This document shows, one piece after another, positions 14,115 to 22,132 of a DNA stretch of 23,671 bases. Source of the stretch: JAVBNH01 sp031551635 (GTDB lineage Bacteria > Bacillota > Clostridia > Oscillospirales > Acutalibacteraceae); NCBI GenBank assembly GCA_031551635.1, contig JAVBNH010000039.1, positions 1 through 23,671 of the forward strand, given 5' to 3'. Both the position numbers and the translations under genes were made by a program. Every line of letters begins with the position of its first letter. The first letter of the stretch is position 1. The notes under the pieces were generated by a model. The model had not been told where the DNA came from. It searched no databases and saw only the letters and a program-made list of their open reading frames with translations.

Positions 14115-14203
14115 GGCCGCTGTCTCACTCTCTCACGAAATAATTCACAATCGTAATCATCGATTTGCATAATTTATTCAACCTCTATTTCCCAAGCCTT
14201 ATT

Positions 14204-14554
14204 CTATCTTTCTTCTGAATATTTTATTGTTTTTAAGGCGCAATAAAGAACTATGGCGTACATTAAAAACACGAGAATTATGATAAGTATCACACATATA
14301 GCGATATAAATAATATTGCCTGCTTTGCCGGTCAGTTCTGTGAGATATGACAAAAACTTTGTTTTCGTAAGATCTTTTATGAGATGAAAGATTGTGAGCG
14401 TAAATATAATGCTGATAAAATTAATATTCTTGCTTTTTTTTATAGGATTTATAATGTAAATATCACAGCCGCAATCCGCGCAGGTGAACGCGTCAGTCAG
14501 CTTGTAATGTAAAATATTTCGCAATCTGATTAATGGCTTGTGTTTATTTTTCAA
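14204..14554 (-). CDS. Small membrane protein with N-terminal Cys cluster
   Basis: This roughly 116-residue protein begins with a basic segment and a CADCGCD cluster (possible half zinc-ribbon). Two hydrophobic spans follow (NINFISIIFTLTIFHLI and IIYIAICVILIIILVFLMYA), then a short charged tail KTIKYSEER. Two start codons are possible, both non-ATG: GTG 14563, and TTG 14554 with AAGGGTG 6 nt upstream, which is preferred here. The family was not recognised. Two-span Cys-motif proteins of this size are common as uncharacterised genes in Bacillota. It lies alone between the GyrB-like gene and the next hypothetical gene. Confidence 0.6.
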   Translation of the reverse strand: MKNKHKPLIRLRNILHYKLTDAFTCADCGCDIYIINPIKKSKNINFISIIFTLTIFHLIKDLTKTKFLSYLTELTGKAGNIIYIAICVILIIILVFLMYAIVLYCALKTIKYSEER

Positions 14555-14601
14555 GTCAATCACCCTTATACTTTGGTCTTATTCCCTGCGTTAAAAAAAT
14601 A

Positions 14602-15027
14602 TCAGCATTGTGTGAATACCAAATTATATTTTACCGGTTTTTTATTTCTAATAGCTTCATAGCCGGGAGTTGTTTTTATATGCCTGACAAAATCTTCGAT
14701 GCTTTCGAACTCGCTACTCCAACAATCGTCCGGTTCTGTTTTATCTAATGACAACGGTTCATATATCAATGTGAAGTTAAGCTGATACGGTTCATCCTCT
14801 AGCGGATTGCAAACCTGACGCGTAATGTCGAATTCGAAATGATTGCCGTTCTCATCCGCCCAGTCAAAATCACTGTATTGAAATAAGAGCATATCATCGT
14901 TAGCATCAACTTTAATCTCGCTAAAAAGTTTAATCGCAAATGCAATGAATTCATCAGCGGTAAAAGTATCAATAGCCGCAAGAGCCTTGCGGTATTCATT
15001 TTCAAGTTTATTAATCGAAACGCTCAT
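14602..15027 (-). CDS. Hypothetical acidic protein (141 aa)
   Basis: This is a soluble, acidic protein with no signal peptide or membrane span. It is predicted to have an alpha-helical start (SINKLENEYRKALAAIDTFT) followed by beta-type sequence (DDMLLFQYSDFDWADENGNH, YQLNFTLIYEPLSL). The start was set at ATG 15027, with GGAGG 5 nt upstream. The frame extends to 15078, but through the hairpin. Size and composition would fit an immunity-type or housekeeping small protein; no family was recognised. It lies just downstream of the hydrolase gene, separated by a terminator-like hairpin. Confidence 0.75.
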   Translation of the reverse strand: MSVSINKLENEYRKALAAIDTFTADEFIAFAIKLFSEIKVDANDDMLLFQYSDFDWADENGNHFEFDITRQVCNPLEDEPYQLNFTLIYEPLSLDKTEPDDCWSSEFESIEDFVRHIKTTPGYEAIRNKKPVKYNLVFTQC

Positions 15028-15045
15028 AATATCCTCCGTTTTTAT

Positions 15046-15093
15046 AAAGGGACAGCCCGATGTGCTTATACAACACATTAAGCCGTCCCCTTT
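15046..15093. terminator. Terminator-like hairpin downstream of the hydrolase gene
   Basis: AAAGGGAC (15046-15053) pairs with GTCCC and TTT (15085-15093), with C90 bulged. Inner ATGTG/CACAT arms (15060-15064/15074-15078) extend the stem. On the plus strand TTTTT follows the stem. It separates the hydrolase gene from the 141-residue gene on the minus strand. Its CCGTCCCC arm resembles the one at 212-219. Confidence 0.6.
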
Positions 15094-15101
15094 TTGTGTT
15101 A

Positions 15102-16730
15102 CTATTTCATTGCATTGTTGAGGTCATTGCCGATTTGTATGCGGACTTTGGCAAAGAGGGAGTCGTCAAGGGTATAAGCTGTTAAATCCTTTGTGATTTT
15201 TGCGATTGCGGTGTCAACATATTCCTTCCCGAGCAGTTCCTCAGCCATAGTCAGGTACTCGTAATCCTCAAGCCCCTCGCAAACAGCCTCTAGCCTCAGT
15301 GATGAGACCGGACCGTTAATGCCGATAGCATTGCCGTTATAGAAAAGTGAGCCGTCGCCGAAGGTATCGTTGCCCGTCCAGGGGGTTGTGAGGGAATCAG
15401 TCCAGACATTCGATACATCCTTCCAGTAGGTTGTGTCCCAATAAAGCATACCTGTGACATTAAATTGTTTCTGCTGCCAGAAAAGTATACGGTGCTTGAT
15501 GCCCTCCCAATGGGTGAAAACGTTGCAGTAATCCTTTTTAGGCTGACAGCAGACATACCACCAGACCTTGTCCCCTTCATTCTGTCTTTCCATCAGATCC
15601 TCGTAGTAGTCGCTGTTTTCAAGAACAGGGGAAATCGGACAGAGTATATTGCTCTTGCCGGTCTGTAGATTTACTGCGTTCTTTTTAACGTTATCAACCT
15701 TCATCTCATACTCGCCGAAGGGCGTTACCATATTGTAGCCCGGACATACTCGCGCAAGGCGTTCGGTAATGGCGTTGTACTGAACGTACATTTCGTCTGT
15801 GTGCGGCTCATCTATGGGATAAAAATATCCTTTAGCCGCCCAGACTGGATTCGACTGAACCTTGTCGTAGTATTGCTTCAGTTTAACATCGTCAGCCGGG
15901 CAGGGAATCATGAAGGACGTAATTCTCGGGTCACTCATGTAGGCGTCTGCTCTCGGGTCAAGAATATCATAGGGCAGGCTGTAGGGTGAGATTCTGTGTG
16001 AAACGAGGTATTCATAGTATTTCTCATACAAATCCTGTCCCGCGGTTGAATTCGCCGCGACGCCGAATTTTTGCGCCATATGTGACCTGTTAAGACCGAA
16101 GGCGGTATCGCTTGTCGGGGTTTCGGGCAGGGTGAAGTCCCAGACTGTGACGCTCAGGTCGGCTTCACATTCCATGACGCTGTCGCCCTCGTTATAAATG
16201 GAAATTTTCGTGCTGTACACCCCTGCCGGAGTGTCGGGGGTTGTGTGTACCTGCAGAAAATACGGCTCGTTGACATTGTTGCTGCCAACGCCGAATTTTT
16301 TCAAAACATCGACAGGTACAAGCGCGTCCGGGTAATAGCCGTAATACTGAGAGCCGGTTGTTCTGATGTATTCTTCCTTGAAAACAGAAAGCTCAAGCGT
16401 GTCGCCGTTCTCATTCGTCAGCGGCTCCATTATCCATTTCAGGTCGTCCTGAGGAGTCCAGCGTGCCTTAAAGACAATCTGGCAAGCCTCATACTCGTTT
16501 TTCGCTACATACATATTGTAGCTGTCTTTCTTGCCGATAAGCTCAGAGCGCTGTACTTTATAGGTCGAATCATACATACACAGCGAGATGTGGGACTTCT
16601 GTGAGCTCACCGAGCCGGTGTTGAGCAAATCCTTTGCTCCTGCCGCGACCATAAGCGACATGAGCGTTGCCATTACAAAGCTGAAAAACCTTTTTACCTT
16701 GTACATCTGCATTGAAAAAGCAAAATTCAT
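15102..16730 (-). CDS. Secreted DUF4091/GH123-like glycoside hydrolase
   Basis: This 542-residue exported protein has a signal peptide (KVKRFFSFVMATLMSLMVAA, ending near residue 32), an N-terminal beta-sandwich of about 170 residues (VYSTKISIYNEGDS, LSVTVWDFTLP) and a TIM-barrel-like catalytic region of the DUF4091/GH123 type. YFYPIDEPH supplies adjacent Asp307-Glu308, matching the Asp-Glu pair used by GH123 beta-N-acetylgalactosaminidases. VWWYVCCQP, GMLYWDTTYWKD and GSLFYNG are further family-typical stretches. It probably acts on N-acetylhexosamine-containing host or wall glycans, but the substrate cannot be read from the sequence. GGAGGG lies 6 nt before ATG 16730, and a consensus promoter is directly upstream. 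It is a single-gene unit flanked by hairpins. Confidence 0.85.
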   Translation of the reverse strand: MNFAFSMQMYKVKRFFSFVMATLMSLMVAAGAKDLLNTGSVSSQKSHISLCMYDSTYKVQRSELIGKKDSYNMYVAKNEYEACQIVFKARWTPQDDLKWIMEPLTNENGDTLELSVFKEEYIRTTGSQYYGYYPDALVPVDVLKKFGVGSNNVNEPYFLQVHTTPDTPAGVYSTKISIYNEGDSVMECEADLSVTVWDFTLPETPTSDTAFGLNRSHMAQKFGVAANSTAGQDLYEKYYEYLVSHRISPYSLPYDILDPRADAYMSDPRITSFMIPCPADDVKLKQYYDKVQSNPVWAAKGYFYPIDEPHTDEMYVQYNAITERLARVCPGYNMVTPFGEYEMKVDNVKKNAVNLQTGKSNILCPISPVLENSDYYEDLMERQNEGDKVWWYVCCQPKKDYCNVFTHWEGIKHRILFWQQKQFNVTGMLYWDTTYWKDVSNVWTDSLTTPWTGNDTFGDGSLFYNGNAIGINGPVSSLRLEAVCEGLEDYEYLTMAEELLGKEYVDTAIAKITKDLTAYTLDDSLFAKVRIQIGNDLNNAMK

Positions 16731-16761
16731 ACAAAACCCTCCAAAAATTTATTGTGAATAT

Positions 16762-16790
16762 ATTATAGATTTTTTTGGCAAATTAGTCAA
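16762..16790 (-). promoter_or_regulatory. Sigma-A promoter of the hydrolase gene
   Basis: On the minus strand, TTGACT (16790-16785), a 17-bp spacer and TATAAT (16767-16762). It starts only 10 bp beyond the long hairpin that ends the upstream transcription unit. Confidence 0.8.
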
Positions 16791-16799
16791 TACTTATAT

Positions 16800-16840
16800 A
16801 CAGCGCCCTGAAAACGCTTTTAGTGTTTTCAGGGCGCTGT
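16800..16840. terminator. 16-bp perfect hairpin ending the two-component operon
   Basis: ACAGCGCCCTGAAAAC (16800-16815) and GTTTTCAGGGCGCTGT (16825-16840) pair perfectly around a 9-base loop, two bases after the stop of the 283-residue gene. No T-run follows on the minus strand, but the strength and position suggest termination and insulation from the hydrolase promoter. Confidence 0.75.
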
Positions 16841-16842
16841 AA

Positions 16843-17694
16843 TTACCGACTGTCCTTACGCTTTTCAAAGTCGAACGAGATACCTCTGCAGTAAAGCGTG
16901 TATTCGTTGCGGTGAGGTTCTTTTATTATATCATAAGGGTTTTGCCTTATTTTTTCAAGCTGAGAAGGAGTGATTCCCTCATACCAGCCCTCCGGCTTCC
17001 ATACTTCATAATTGTTGGAAATTTTAACGATAAAATGATTTTCAGGAGTATAAATCAGAACCTCGCCGACCTGACATTCCTGTGCAAAATAATCAAGCGG
17101 CTCTGCGTCATTTTCCATATTAGTTTCCACTTTAAAAATACCTGTCATTGAAATCTCTGTGACAAGCGGATGGAAACCGCCGGAAAATTTCAGACATAGG
17201 CTGTTTTTTCCTTTTTCAATGACATCAACATGAGTTTCGTGGAAGGATGGAAATATTTCAAACCCAGCATTTCCGAGCTTATCCATATCAGGCAGTTTAT
17301 CATAGTCTATAATACATTCAAGCTCCACTTCTCCCGGTATTAAAATGGAAAAGTCACGATTCCCCTTTAAAGCTACAATATTTTTTTCAGCGGCGTTAAT
17401 TTCCTGAATGATTAATATAAATTGATTTGTACCGCTGTCCGTGAGTATGTATTGATGTTTTGTTCCGACTTTCGCACTCAGCAATTCCTCAGGAGTATCA
17501 CTGAATATCAGCTTTACCTCTTCGCAGCATTCAAATTTGTTTTTATATCCTTCATTTTCTATTTCAAACGCGCATACCTCATCTACACTGCTCAGCTTAA
17601 CGCAGGAATTTAACTCATAATAAAAATCATTGATTCTTTTAAAGCACTTTTCTTTGTCGCAATTCGGGATTTTATCAACTAAATTTAATTTCAT
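16843..17694 (-). CDS. Hypothetical protein encoded with the two-component system (283 aa)
   Basis: This is a soluble protein of mixed alpha/beta type without signal peptide or membrane spans. It contains several Cys residues (NCDKEKCFKR, FECCEEVKL, ECIIDYD) and a beta-rich middle (QFILIIQEINAAEKNIVALK, HFIVKISNNYEVWKPEGWYE). The family was not recognised. The start is ATG 17694, with AGGGTGA 5 nt upstream; a GTG at 17703 would overlap the histidine kinase by 8 nt. Spacing and overlap place it in one operon with the response regulator and kinase, so it is either a target gene or an accessory of that signalling system. A long hairpin follows its stop. Confidence 0.78.
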   Translation of the reverse strand: MKLNLVDKIPNCDKEKCFKRINDFYYELNSCVKLSSVDEVCAFEIENEGYKNKFECCEEVKLIFSDTPEELLSAKVGTKHQYILTDSGTNQFILIIQEINAAEKNIVALKGNRDFSILIPGEVELECIIDYDKLPDMDKLGNAGFEIFPSFHETHVDVIEKGKNSLCLKFSGGFHPLVTEISMTGIFKVETNMENDAEPLDYFAQECQVGEVLIYTPENHFIVKISNNYEVWKPEGWYEGITPSQLEKIRQNPYDIIKEPHRNEYTLYCRGISFDFEKRKDSR

Positions 17695-17695
17695 T

Positions 17696-19690
17696 TCAGT
17701 CACCCTGTTTTAATTTAAATATGATACTGAAAACGGTGTACTCATTCAGGACACTGTCGGCACAGACCTTCGCGTCCATGGCGAGAGCAAGCTCCTTTAC
17801 CACGAAAAGCCCCAGTCCCGCGCCGTCCTCGCGCTTTTTATAGAACCGGTCAAAGACCCGCGGGAGCTCCTCTTTTTCTATTCCGTAGCCGTCATTGACG
17901 ATGCTTAGCATTATGCTGTCCCCATCTTTTTTGCTTCTGAATATAACTTTCGTCTTGGCGTAATAAATGGCGTTTTGAATGAGGTTGTCAAGCATTCTTA
18001 TCAAATAGCTTCTGTCTGCAGAAACACGTTCATTCTCCAGCTCATTTTCGAGCACAAGCTCAATTCCCTTTGTTCTGACTATAGGCTTATAAACCTTAAA
18101 GCCCTCGTTCATTAAATCTGTGATATGGACAGAAGTCTTGTTAATCTGCAGGCGGTTTTCGGTCAGCTGTGTGAGCAAAAACAAATCCTTGATGAGCTTT
18201 TCCATGTGTTGAGTGCGAGCGTGGGCGCTCTCGATATATTCCAGCGTGTCCGCAGTGTTTTCCGGCTGAGACAAAAGAAGCTCCATATACCCCCTGATGG
18301 CGGTTATCGGTGTTCTCAGGTCGTGCGAAATGCTTGCCAGCAACTCATTCTTTGACTGCTCGCTCAGGAGCAGCTGCTCATTTGCCTGCGCAAGCTCAGC
18401 CGTGCGCTCATCGACAAGAGACTCCATATGTCCCAGCAACTGTTCATTTTCGTATGAATAGTCCACGAATATTTTCGCGAGAATCACAGCTTCAAAAAGA
18501 ACAAATATAAACAGCGAGGTGCTGCCGAATTCCGCTGAATTTATTATCCCTGCGTCAGCTAATAAATCAGAACTGTATGAGATAAATGATAACACAACCC
18601 CGCAGGTGTAAAGAAAGCTGAAACGGTCCCTATTCCTGTTCATGTGATATACAACCTTCAAAATATATACAATGCCGAGGGCAAAACAGGAATATGTGAG
18701 AATGTACAGCGCCAGCGAAAAATTGTATTGCCATAATATCTCGCTAACCGTTGACAATGAGTTTAAGGCAGCCAAAATAAATATAATGCTTCTTCCCGTA
18801 CCGTTCTTTTTTCCGAAAAGAAAATAGGAATACATCGCGAAAAATGTTATCAGCCAGCTTTTTGATAGAATATATAAGTCGTACGCAAGAAATCCGTTAT
18901 CAGCGGGAAGAGCCCGATACAAAATGCCGGCGGATATTGTTCCGTGTGAAACCGCGGCGGCTAAACAAAACAGGGCAAAAAACAGCATTCCTTTATCGTT
19001 TTTCTTCAAAATAAACAATATGAAATGATAAAGACCCGTTATTAAGAGTCCCGCCAGAATAATTGTGTCAAGAATATTCTTTGTCGCGATTTCTCTGCTG
19101 ACTGAAGGGTATGAGCCAAGAGAAATTGGCAGCAGCAGCCCCGATTTACCGCCGAGATAACCCGAAATATGTATAATAAGCTCAAGCTTGTCACTGTCAA
19201 GGGGAATAACTGTTGATTTTGAACGCACGTCAGCGCTTTCATCTCCGGCAGCGGTACCGACAGTTCCGCACTTTAAAACACTTTTTCCGTTCGCGAAGAC
19301 CTCATAAGCGCCATGCACCCATGGTATATGCAGGGTGACGACATCTTTTTTATTCTCAAAATCAATTTGCAGGCGATAGGAACCGAAGCCGTTATTACCG
19401 ATTAGGGCGGCATTCCAGTCTCTTTGCCAATAATCCGGCAGGGTATAATACTTTTTTTCGCTCTTTTCACTGAAGCCCTTGCTGTCAAGCAGTTCCATAT
19501 AGTAAAATTCCCAATCACCTGCGAGATACAGGTCATCATAGCTGTAATAGTTTGCGTCAGTTATAAAAATCCTGCCGTTTTCAAGCCCCGGATAGCTTGA
19601 GTAATGCGGCTGCAAAACAAAATAGTAGGTTAAATATACCGCGAACAGCGCAAGAATCACTGTAAACTTAATGAATTTTTTCATATTCAA
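17696..19690 (-). CDS. Sensor histidine kinase with 7TMR-DISM-like sensor
   Basis: Architecture of this 664-residue protein: membrane anchor (residues 5-26); an extracellular carbohydrate-binding-like beta domain (DLYLAGDWEFYYMELL, TLHIPWVHGAYEVFANGK, about residues 35-195), as in 7TMR-DISM receptors; about seven membrane spans (205-420); a short coiled coil; HisKA with SISHDLRTPITAIRGYM (His about 455); and HATPase with NLIQNAIYYAK (about 573), NDGYGIEKEE (about 600) and GAGLGLFVVKEL (about 625). All catalytic boxes look intact. The start is TTG 19690 (GTAGG 8 nt upstream), overlapping the response regulator by 23 nt; ATG 19684 is an alternative. It pairs with the OmpR-type regulator, and the extracellular domain suggests sensing of a small ligand, possibly a sugar. 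Confidence 0.92.
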   Translation of the reverse strand: MNMKKFIKFTVILALFAVYLTYYFVLQPHYSSYPGLENGRIFITDANYYSYDDLYLAGDWEFYYMELLDSKGFSEKSEKKYYTLPDYWQRDWNAALIGNNGFGSYRLQIDFENKKDVVTLHIPWVHGAYEVFANGKSVLKCGTVGTAAGDESADVRSKSTVIPLDSDKLELIIHISGYLGGKSGLLLPISLGSYPSVSREIATKNILDTIILAGLLITGLYHFILFILKKNDKGMLFFALFCLAAAVSHGTISAGILYRALPADNGFLAYDLYILSKSWLITFFAMYSYFLFGKKNGTGRSIIFILAALNSLSTVSEILWQYNFSLALYILTYSCFALGIVYILKVVYHMNRNRDRFSFLYTCGVVLSFISYSSDLLADAGIINSAEFGSTSLFIFVLFEAVILAKIFVDYSYENEQLLGHMESLVDERTAELAQANEQLLLSEQSKNELLASISHDLRTPITAIRGYMELLLSQPENTADTLEYIESAHARTQHMEKLIKDLFLLTQLTENRLQINKTSVHITDLMNEGFKVYKPIVRTKGIELVLENELENERVSADRSYLIRMLDNLIQNAIYYAKTKVIFRSKKDGDSIMLSIVNDGYGIEKEELPRVFDRFYKKREDGAGLGLFVVKELALAMDAKVCADSVLNEYTVFSIIFKLKQGD

Positions 19691-20357
19691 AGCAATAACC
19701 TACATTTCTGACTGTTTTTATTTGCGCCGCCGAATCGGCGTCCATTTTCAGCTTTTTGCGAATTGATGAAATATGCACCTGAATGGTTTTTAGCCCTTCC
19801 TCAGCCTCAATTCCCCACAATTTTTTGTAAAGCATTGAGGAATTTATCGGCCGTCCCATGTTTTTAACCAATATAAGCAGCAGCTTATATTCCTTTGGTG
19901 TCAGCAGTGTGTCCTCGCCGTTAAGATAGGCAATCTGCGCGGTTGTGTCAATTTTTACCGGCGGATATTCAAGGATTTTTGTATCGTTAATCTGGATTCG
20001 TCTGAGCAGGGCATAAATGCGTGCGGAAAGCTCGGATAGGTTATAGGGTTTTGTCAGATAATCATCTCCGCCGACCATCAGCCCCTTTACCTTATCCTGT
20101 TCTGAATCAAAACAGGTCAGGAAAATAATCGGAACTGAGGTGATGTCCCTGATTTTTTCGCAAAAGGTAAGCCCTGAGCCGTCTGGCAGTTTGATGTCAA
20201 GCACAATGAGACCGGGATTGTTTTGCATGACAGCCTCATAGGCTTCCTCAAGCGTCTCGGCGGTGATTACATCATAGCCTTCTTTTGTCAGATGAATAAA
20301 ATTGATTTTTAGAATATCTTTATCGTCCTCGACAATTAAAATCTGTGTTTTCGACAT
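19668..20357 (-). CDS. OmpR/PhoB-family response regulator
   Basis: This 229-residue regulator has a receiver domain at 4-115 (acidic EDD at 10-12, phospho-acceptor Asp54 in LIVLDIKLPDG, Thr81 in IFLTCFD, Lys103 in YLTKPYN) and a winged-helix output domain at about 130-225 (LTPKEYKLLLILVKNMGRPI, GLKTIQVHISSIRKKL, TVRNVGYCFEY). All phosphorelay residues are present. GGAG lies 9 nt before ATG 20357. It is the first gene of a three-gene operon with the overlapping histidine kinase and the 283-residue protein. Its leader contains the 11-bp perfect hairpin at 20405-20428. No convincing -35/-10 pair was seen further upstream. Confidence 0.93.
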   Translation of the reverse strand: MSKTQILIVEDDKDILKINFIHLTKEGYDVITAETLEEAYEAVMQNNPGLIVLDIKLPDGSGLTFCEKIRDITSVPIIFLTCFDSEQDKVKGLMVGGDDYLTKPYNLSELSARIYALLRRIQINDTKILEYPPVKIDTTAQIAYLNGEDTLLTPKEYKLLLILVKNMGRPINSSMLYKKLWGIEAEEGLKTIQVHISSIRKKLKMDADSAAQIKTVRNVGYCFEYEKIH

Positions 20358-20404
20358 AATTCGTAACTCCGATTATTTATTTTTTTCAAGCAATAAATAC
20401 TAAC

Positions 20405-20428
20405 GTGAGCTTGGCTTGCCAAGCTCAC
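20405..20428. repeat. 11-bp perfect hairpin in the response-regulator leader
   Basis: GTGAGCTTGGC (20405-20415) and GCCAAGCTCAC (20418-20428) pair perfectly with a 2-base loop. On the plus strand, a run of six T residues follows a short CAAG/CTTG stem about 15 nt later, but no plus-strand gene ends here. For the minus-strand operon it would be a leader hairpin about 50 nt before the start codon. Its core matches the hairpin at 10597-10630. Confidence 0.6.
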
Positions 20429-20856
20429 AAGGCAAGTCTTGTTTTTTATTGCGCTTTTAGCCCACTAAGGTACTAATTTGTTTCAATCTTTTTTTATTTG
20501 AATTTATACATCTGAATATATCATAAATTCCGACAAAATGCTATGTTTTTATCGCTGTTTATCTATTTTTCCATAAAATGACATATTTTCCAATTCAGCA
20601 TATTGCATATAAAAAAATCAGTAATAATGGCGTCATGTATAGGTATTCACAATATCTATGCTTTTTTTTTGCATTGGTGTTTGCATAATAGATAATGGCA
20701 CCTTAAATGTCTATTATCTGGTAAACAAAACTTAACCCTGTAATTTCAAATAGCAATATTATTTTTTTGCAAATGTCTGATATATTGCAAATGTTATTGT
20801 TTTTTTAGAGATAAAGTCGATTTTGGTCGAATGTTTTACGCCAAGGAGATGAAGGA
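20429..20856. other. Divergent intergenic region with operator-like repeats
   Basis: About 430 bp of AT-rich DNA between the minus-strand two-component operon and the plus-strand DivIVA/SipW operon. Visible structure: an inverted repeat ATAATAGA (20685-20692)/TCTATTAT (20710-20717) with a 17-base spacer, a direct repeat GCAAATGT at 20769-20776 and 20787-20794 (18 bp apart), and two GTCGA motifs 11 bp apart just before the DivIVA-like ribosome binding site (near 20816 and 20827). No consensus promoter could be assigned with confidence on either strand. No ORF with coding character was found. Confidence 0.5.
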
Positions 20857-21465
20857 ATGAGCTCAACTGCAGAGAAAGCCGATGCCGAAAAAGAATGTGA
20901 ACTCGAAATCGGGACGGAAACTGAAAAAGCACGGAAAACTGAAAAAATCGGTAAGAATGAACTGAATGAAATTTATTCAAAATTCGACAAATTCAAGGTT
21001 CCCGAGTTCTCTGTACGTTTTCGCGGCTATGACAGACTGGAAACCGATAAGTATCTAAGCTCTCTTGTTGACGCATATAACCTTATGTTTGATGAATATA
21101 CAGAGATTTCCTCGCAGCTTGACGAGTACAAAAAAAAGAAGGAAGCAGTAGCGGACGCTTTGATTGAAGCGAAGCTGAACGCAAGGAGCATCATCAGAGA
21201 AGCCGTTATGAAGGCTTGTGAAATTTCGCCGCAGCTAAGCTTTGACCAGATGCTCAGAAAGTATGAGATTTCGAAATATGACGAAGATTTTGAAGCAGGT
21301 ACAGTAAATGACGAAGCGGCTGCAGTCGCACAGACTGCCGAGCTTGAAGAGTCTACCCCTCTTACATATTCTCAGGAAGATGAATACAGTGATTTTATTG
21401 ATTTTACAACAGACAGATATTCATATATTGAAACGGAGCCTGAACATGCCGAAGCCCCTGATTGA
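20857..21465 (+). CDS. DivIVA-domain protein
   Basis: This 202-residue soluble protein has three parts: a charged Glu/Lys-rich N-terminal tail (1-45), a DivIVA-type core (about 46-120: EFSVRFRGYDRLETDKYLSS, then LVDAYNLMFDEYTEISSQLD and a coiled coil continuing to LIEAKLNARSIIREA), and an acidic Glu/Asp/Tyr-rich tail. DivIVA proteins bind curved membrane at poles and septa and recruit partners. AAGGAG lies 8 nt before ATG 20857. It overlaps the next gene, a SipW-type signal peptidase, by 20 nt, so the two are made together. It is shorter and more acidic at both ends than cell-division DivIVA. The likely role is positional recruitment of the signal peptidase or export machinery, which is inference. 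Confidence 0.82.
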   Translation: MSSTAEKADAEKECELEIGTETEKARKTEKIGKNELNEIYSKFDKFKVPEFSVRFRGYDRLETDKYLSSLVDAYNLMFDEYTEISSQLDEYKKKKEAVADALIEAKLNARSIIREAVMKACEISPQLSFDQMLRKYEISKYDEDFEAGTVNDEAAAVAQTAELEESTPLTYSQEDEYSDFIDFTTDRYSYIETEPEHAEAPD

Positions 21466-22102
21466 ATTTAATAAGCAATATGATTACCTCTGTTTTCAAG
21501 AGGAACTCGAAGCCGAGCAGAAAACGACAAAAGGTTCTATTGTCAAGGATACGATTTTTTACGGAATTCTGGTTACGGCAATCATATTCGCCTTTATTTA
21601 CTCGAAAAACGACGAAGCGGGTAAGCGCTTCGGTCCTTTCGCGTATAACACTGTCCTCACCGGCTCAATGCAGTCCGTTTATCCAAAGGGCTCGCTTGTT
21701 TTATCATGGGCTTTGAAGCCTAATGAGCAGCTTCGCACAGGTCTTGACATAGGTGACGATATTGTTTTCCTGATTAAAGGCGACACTACAGTTGTGCATC
21801 GGATATTAAATATAACCGAAAATTATGAGGACAGCGGACAGCGTATGTTCACGACTCAGGGGGTTGAAAATCCTGCCCCGGATGATTATATCACCTACGA
21901 GGACAATGTTCTGGGGCGTGTAATTTTTCACATTCCCTATCTCGGCGCGATGCTGGCGTTTATAGCTGAAAAAATGATATGGTTCATCGCAGGAACAATA
22001 ATACTCTTTGCTTTGAGTGCCTTGTTGCGAATTGTTTTCTCAGATGATGACGGCAAAAAGAAAGATGAGAAAGATGATAATGCAAAAGCGTCTGAAACAT
22101 AA
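21446..22102 (+). CDS. sipW: SipW-type (ER-type) signal peptidase I
   Basis: This 218-residue membrane protease of family S26B has an N-terminal span (residues 35-53), catalytic Ser74 in TGSMQSVYP, His118 in VVHRILNI (His in place of the Lys of ordinary bacterial signal peptidase I), a candidate third residue in APDDYI (Asp146/147), and a C-terminal span (about 165-197) before a Lys/Asp-rich tail. These features match SipW, which processes TasA-type matrix proteins and related exported proteins. The start is ATG 21446, with GGAG 7 nt upstream, 20 nt inside the DivIVA-like gene; the open frame extends further upstream but only as a shadow. Two candidate substrates follow directly downstream. 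Confidence 0.9.
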   Translation: MPKPLIEFNKQYDYLCFQEELEAEQKTTKGSIVKDTIFYGILVTAIIFAFIYSKNDEAGKRFGPFAYNTVLTGSMQSVYPKGSLVLSWALKPNEQLRTGLDIGDDIVFLIKGDTTVVHRILNITENYEDSGQRMFTTQGVENPAPDDYITYEDNVLGRVIFHIPYLGAMLAFIAEKMIWFIAGTIILFALSALLRIVFSDDDGKKKDEKDDNAKASET

Positions 22103-22132
22103 ATAACTCATCTTTCGCACCCTGTGAATAAG

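Noticed and set aside
14048..14170. 40-codon minus-strand frame (MQIDDYDCELFRERV...) with GAGG 11 nt upstream
   Set aside because: It runs through the 22-bp dispersed repeat and overlaps the GyrB-like start in another frame; nothing supports coding beyond the ribosome binding site.
20349..20355. TTCGACA (0A-box sequence) at the start codon of the OmpR-type regulator
   Set aside because: A single copy, made by the ATG TCG AAA start codons; no second box at 10-bp spacing and no promoter overlap.
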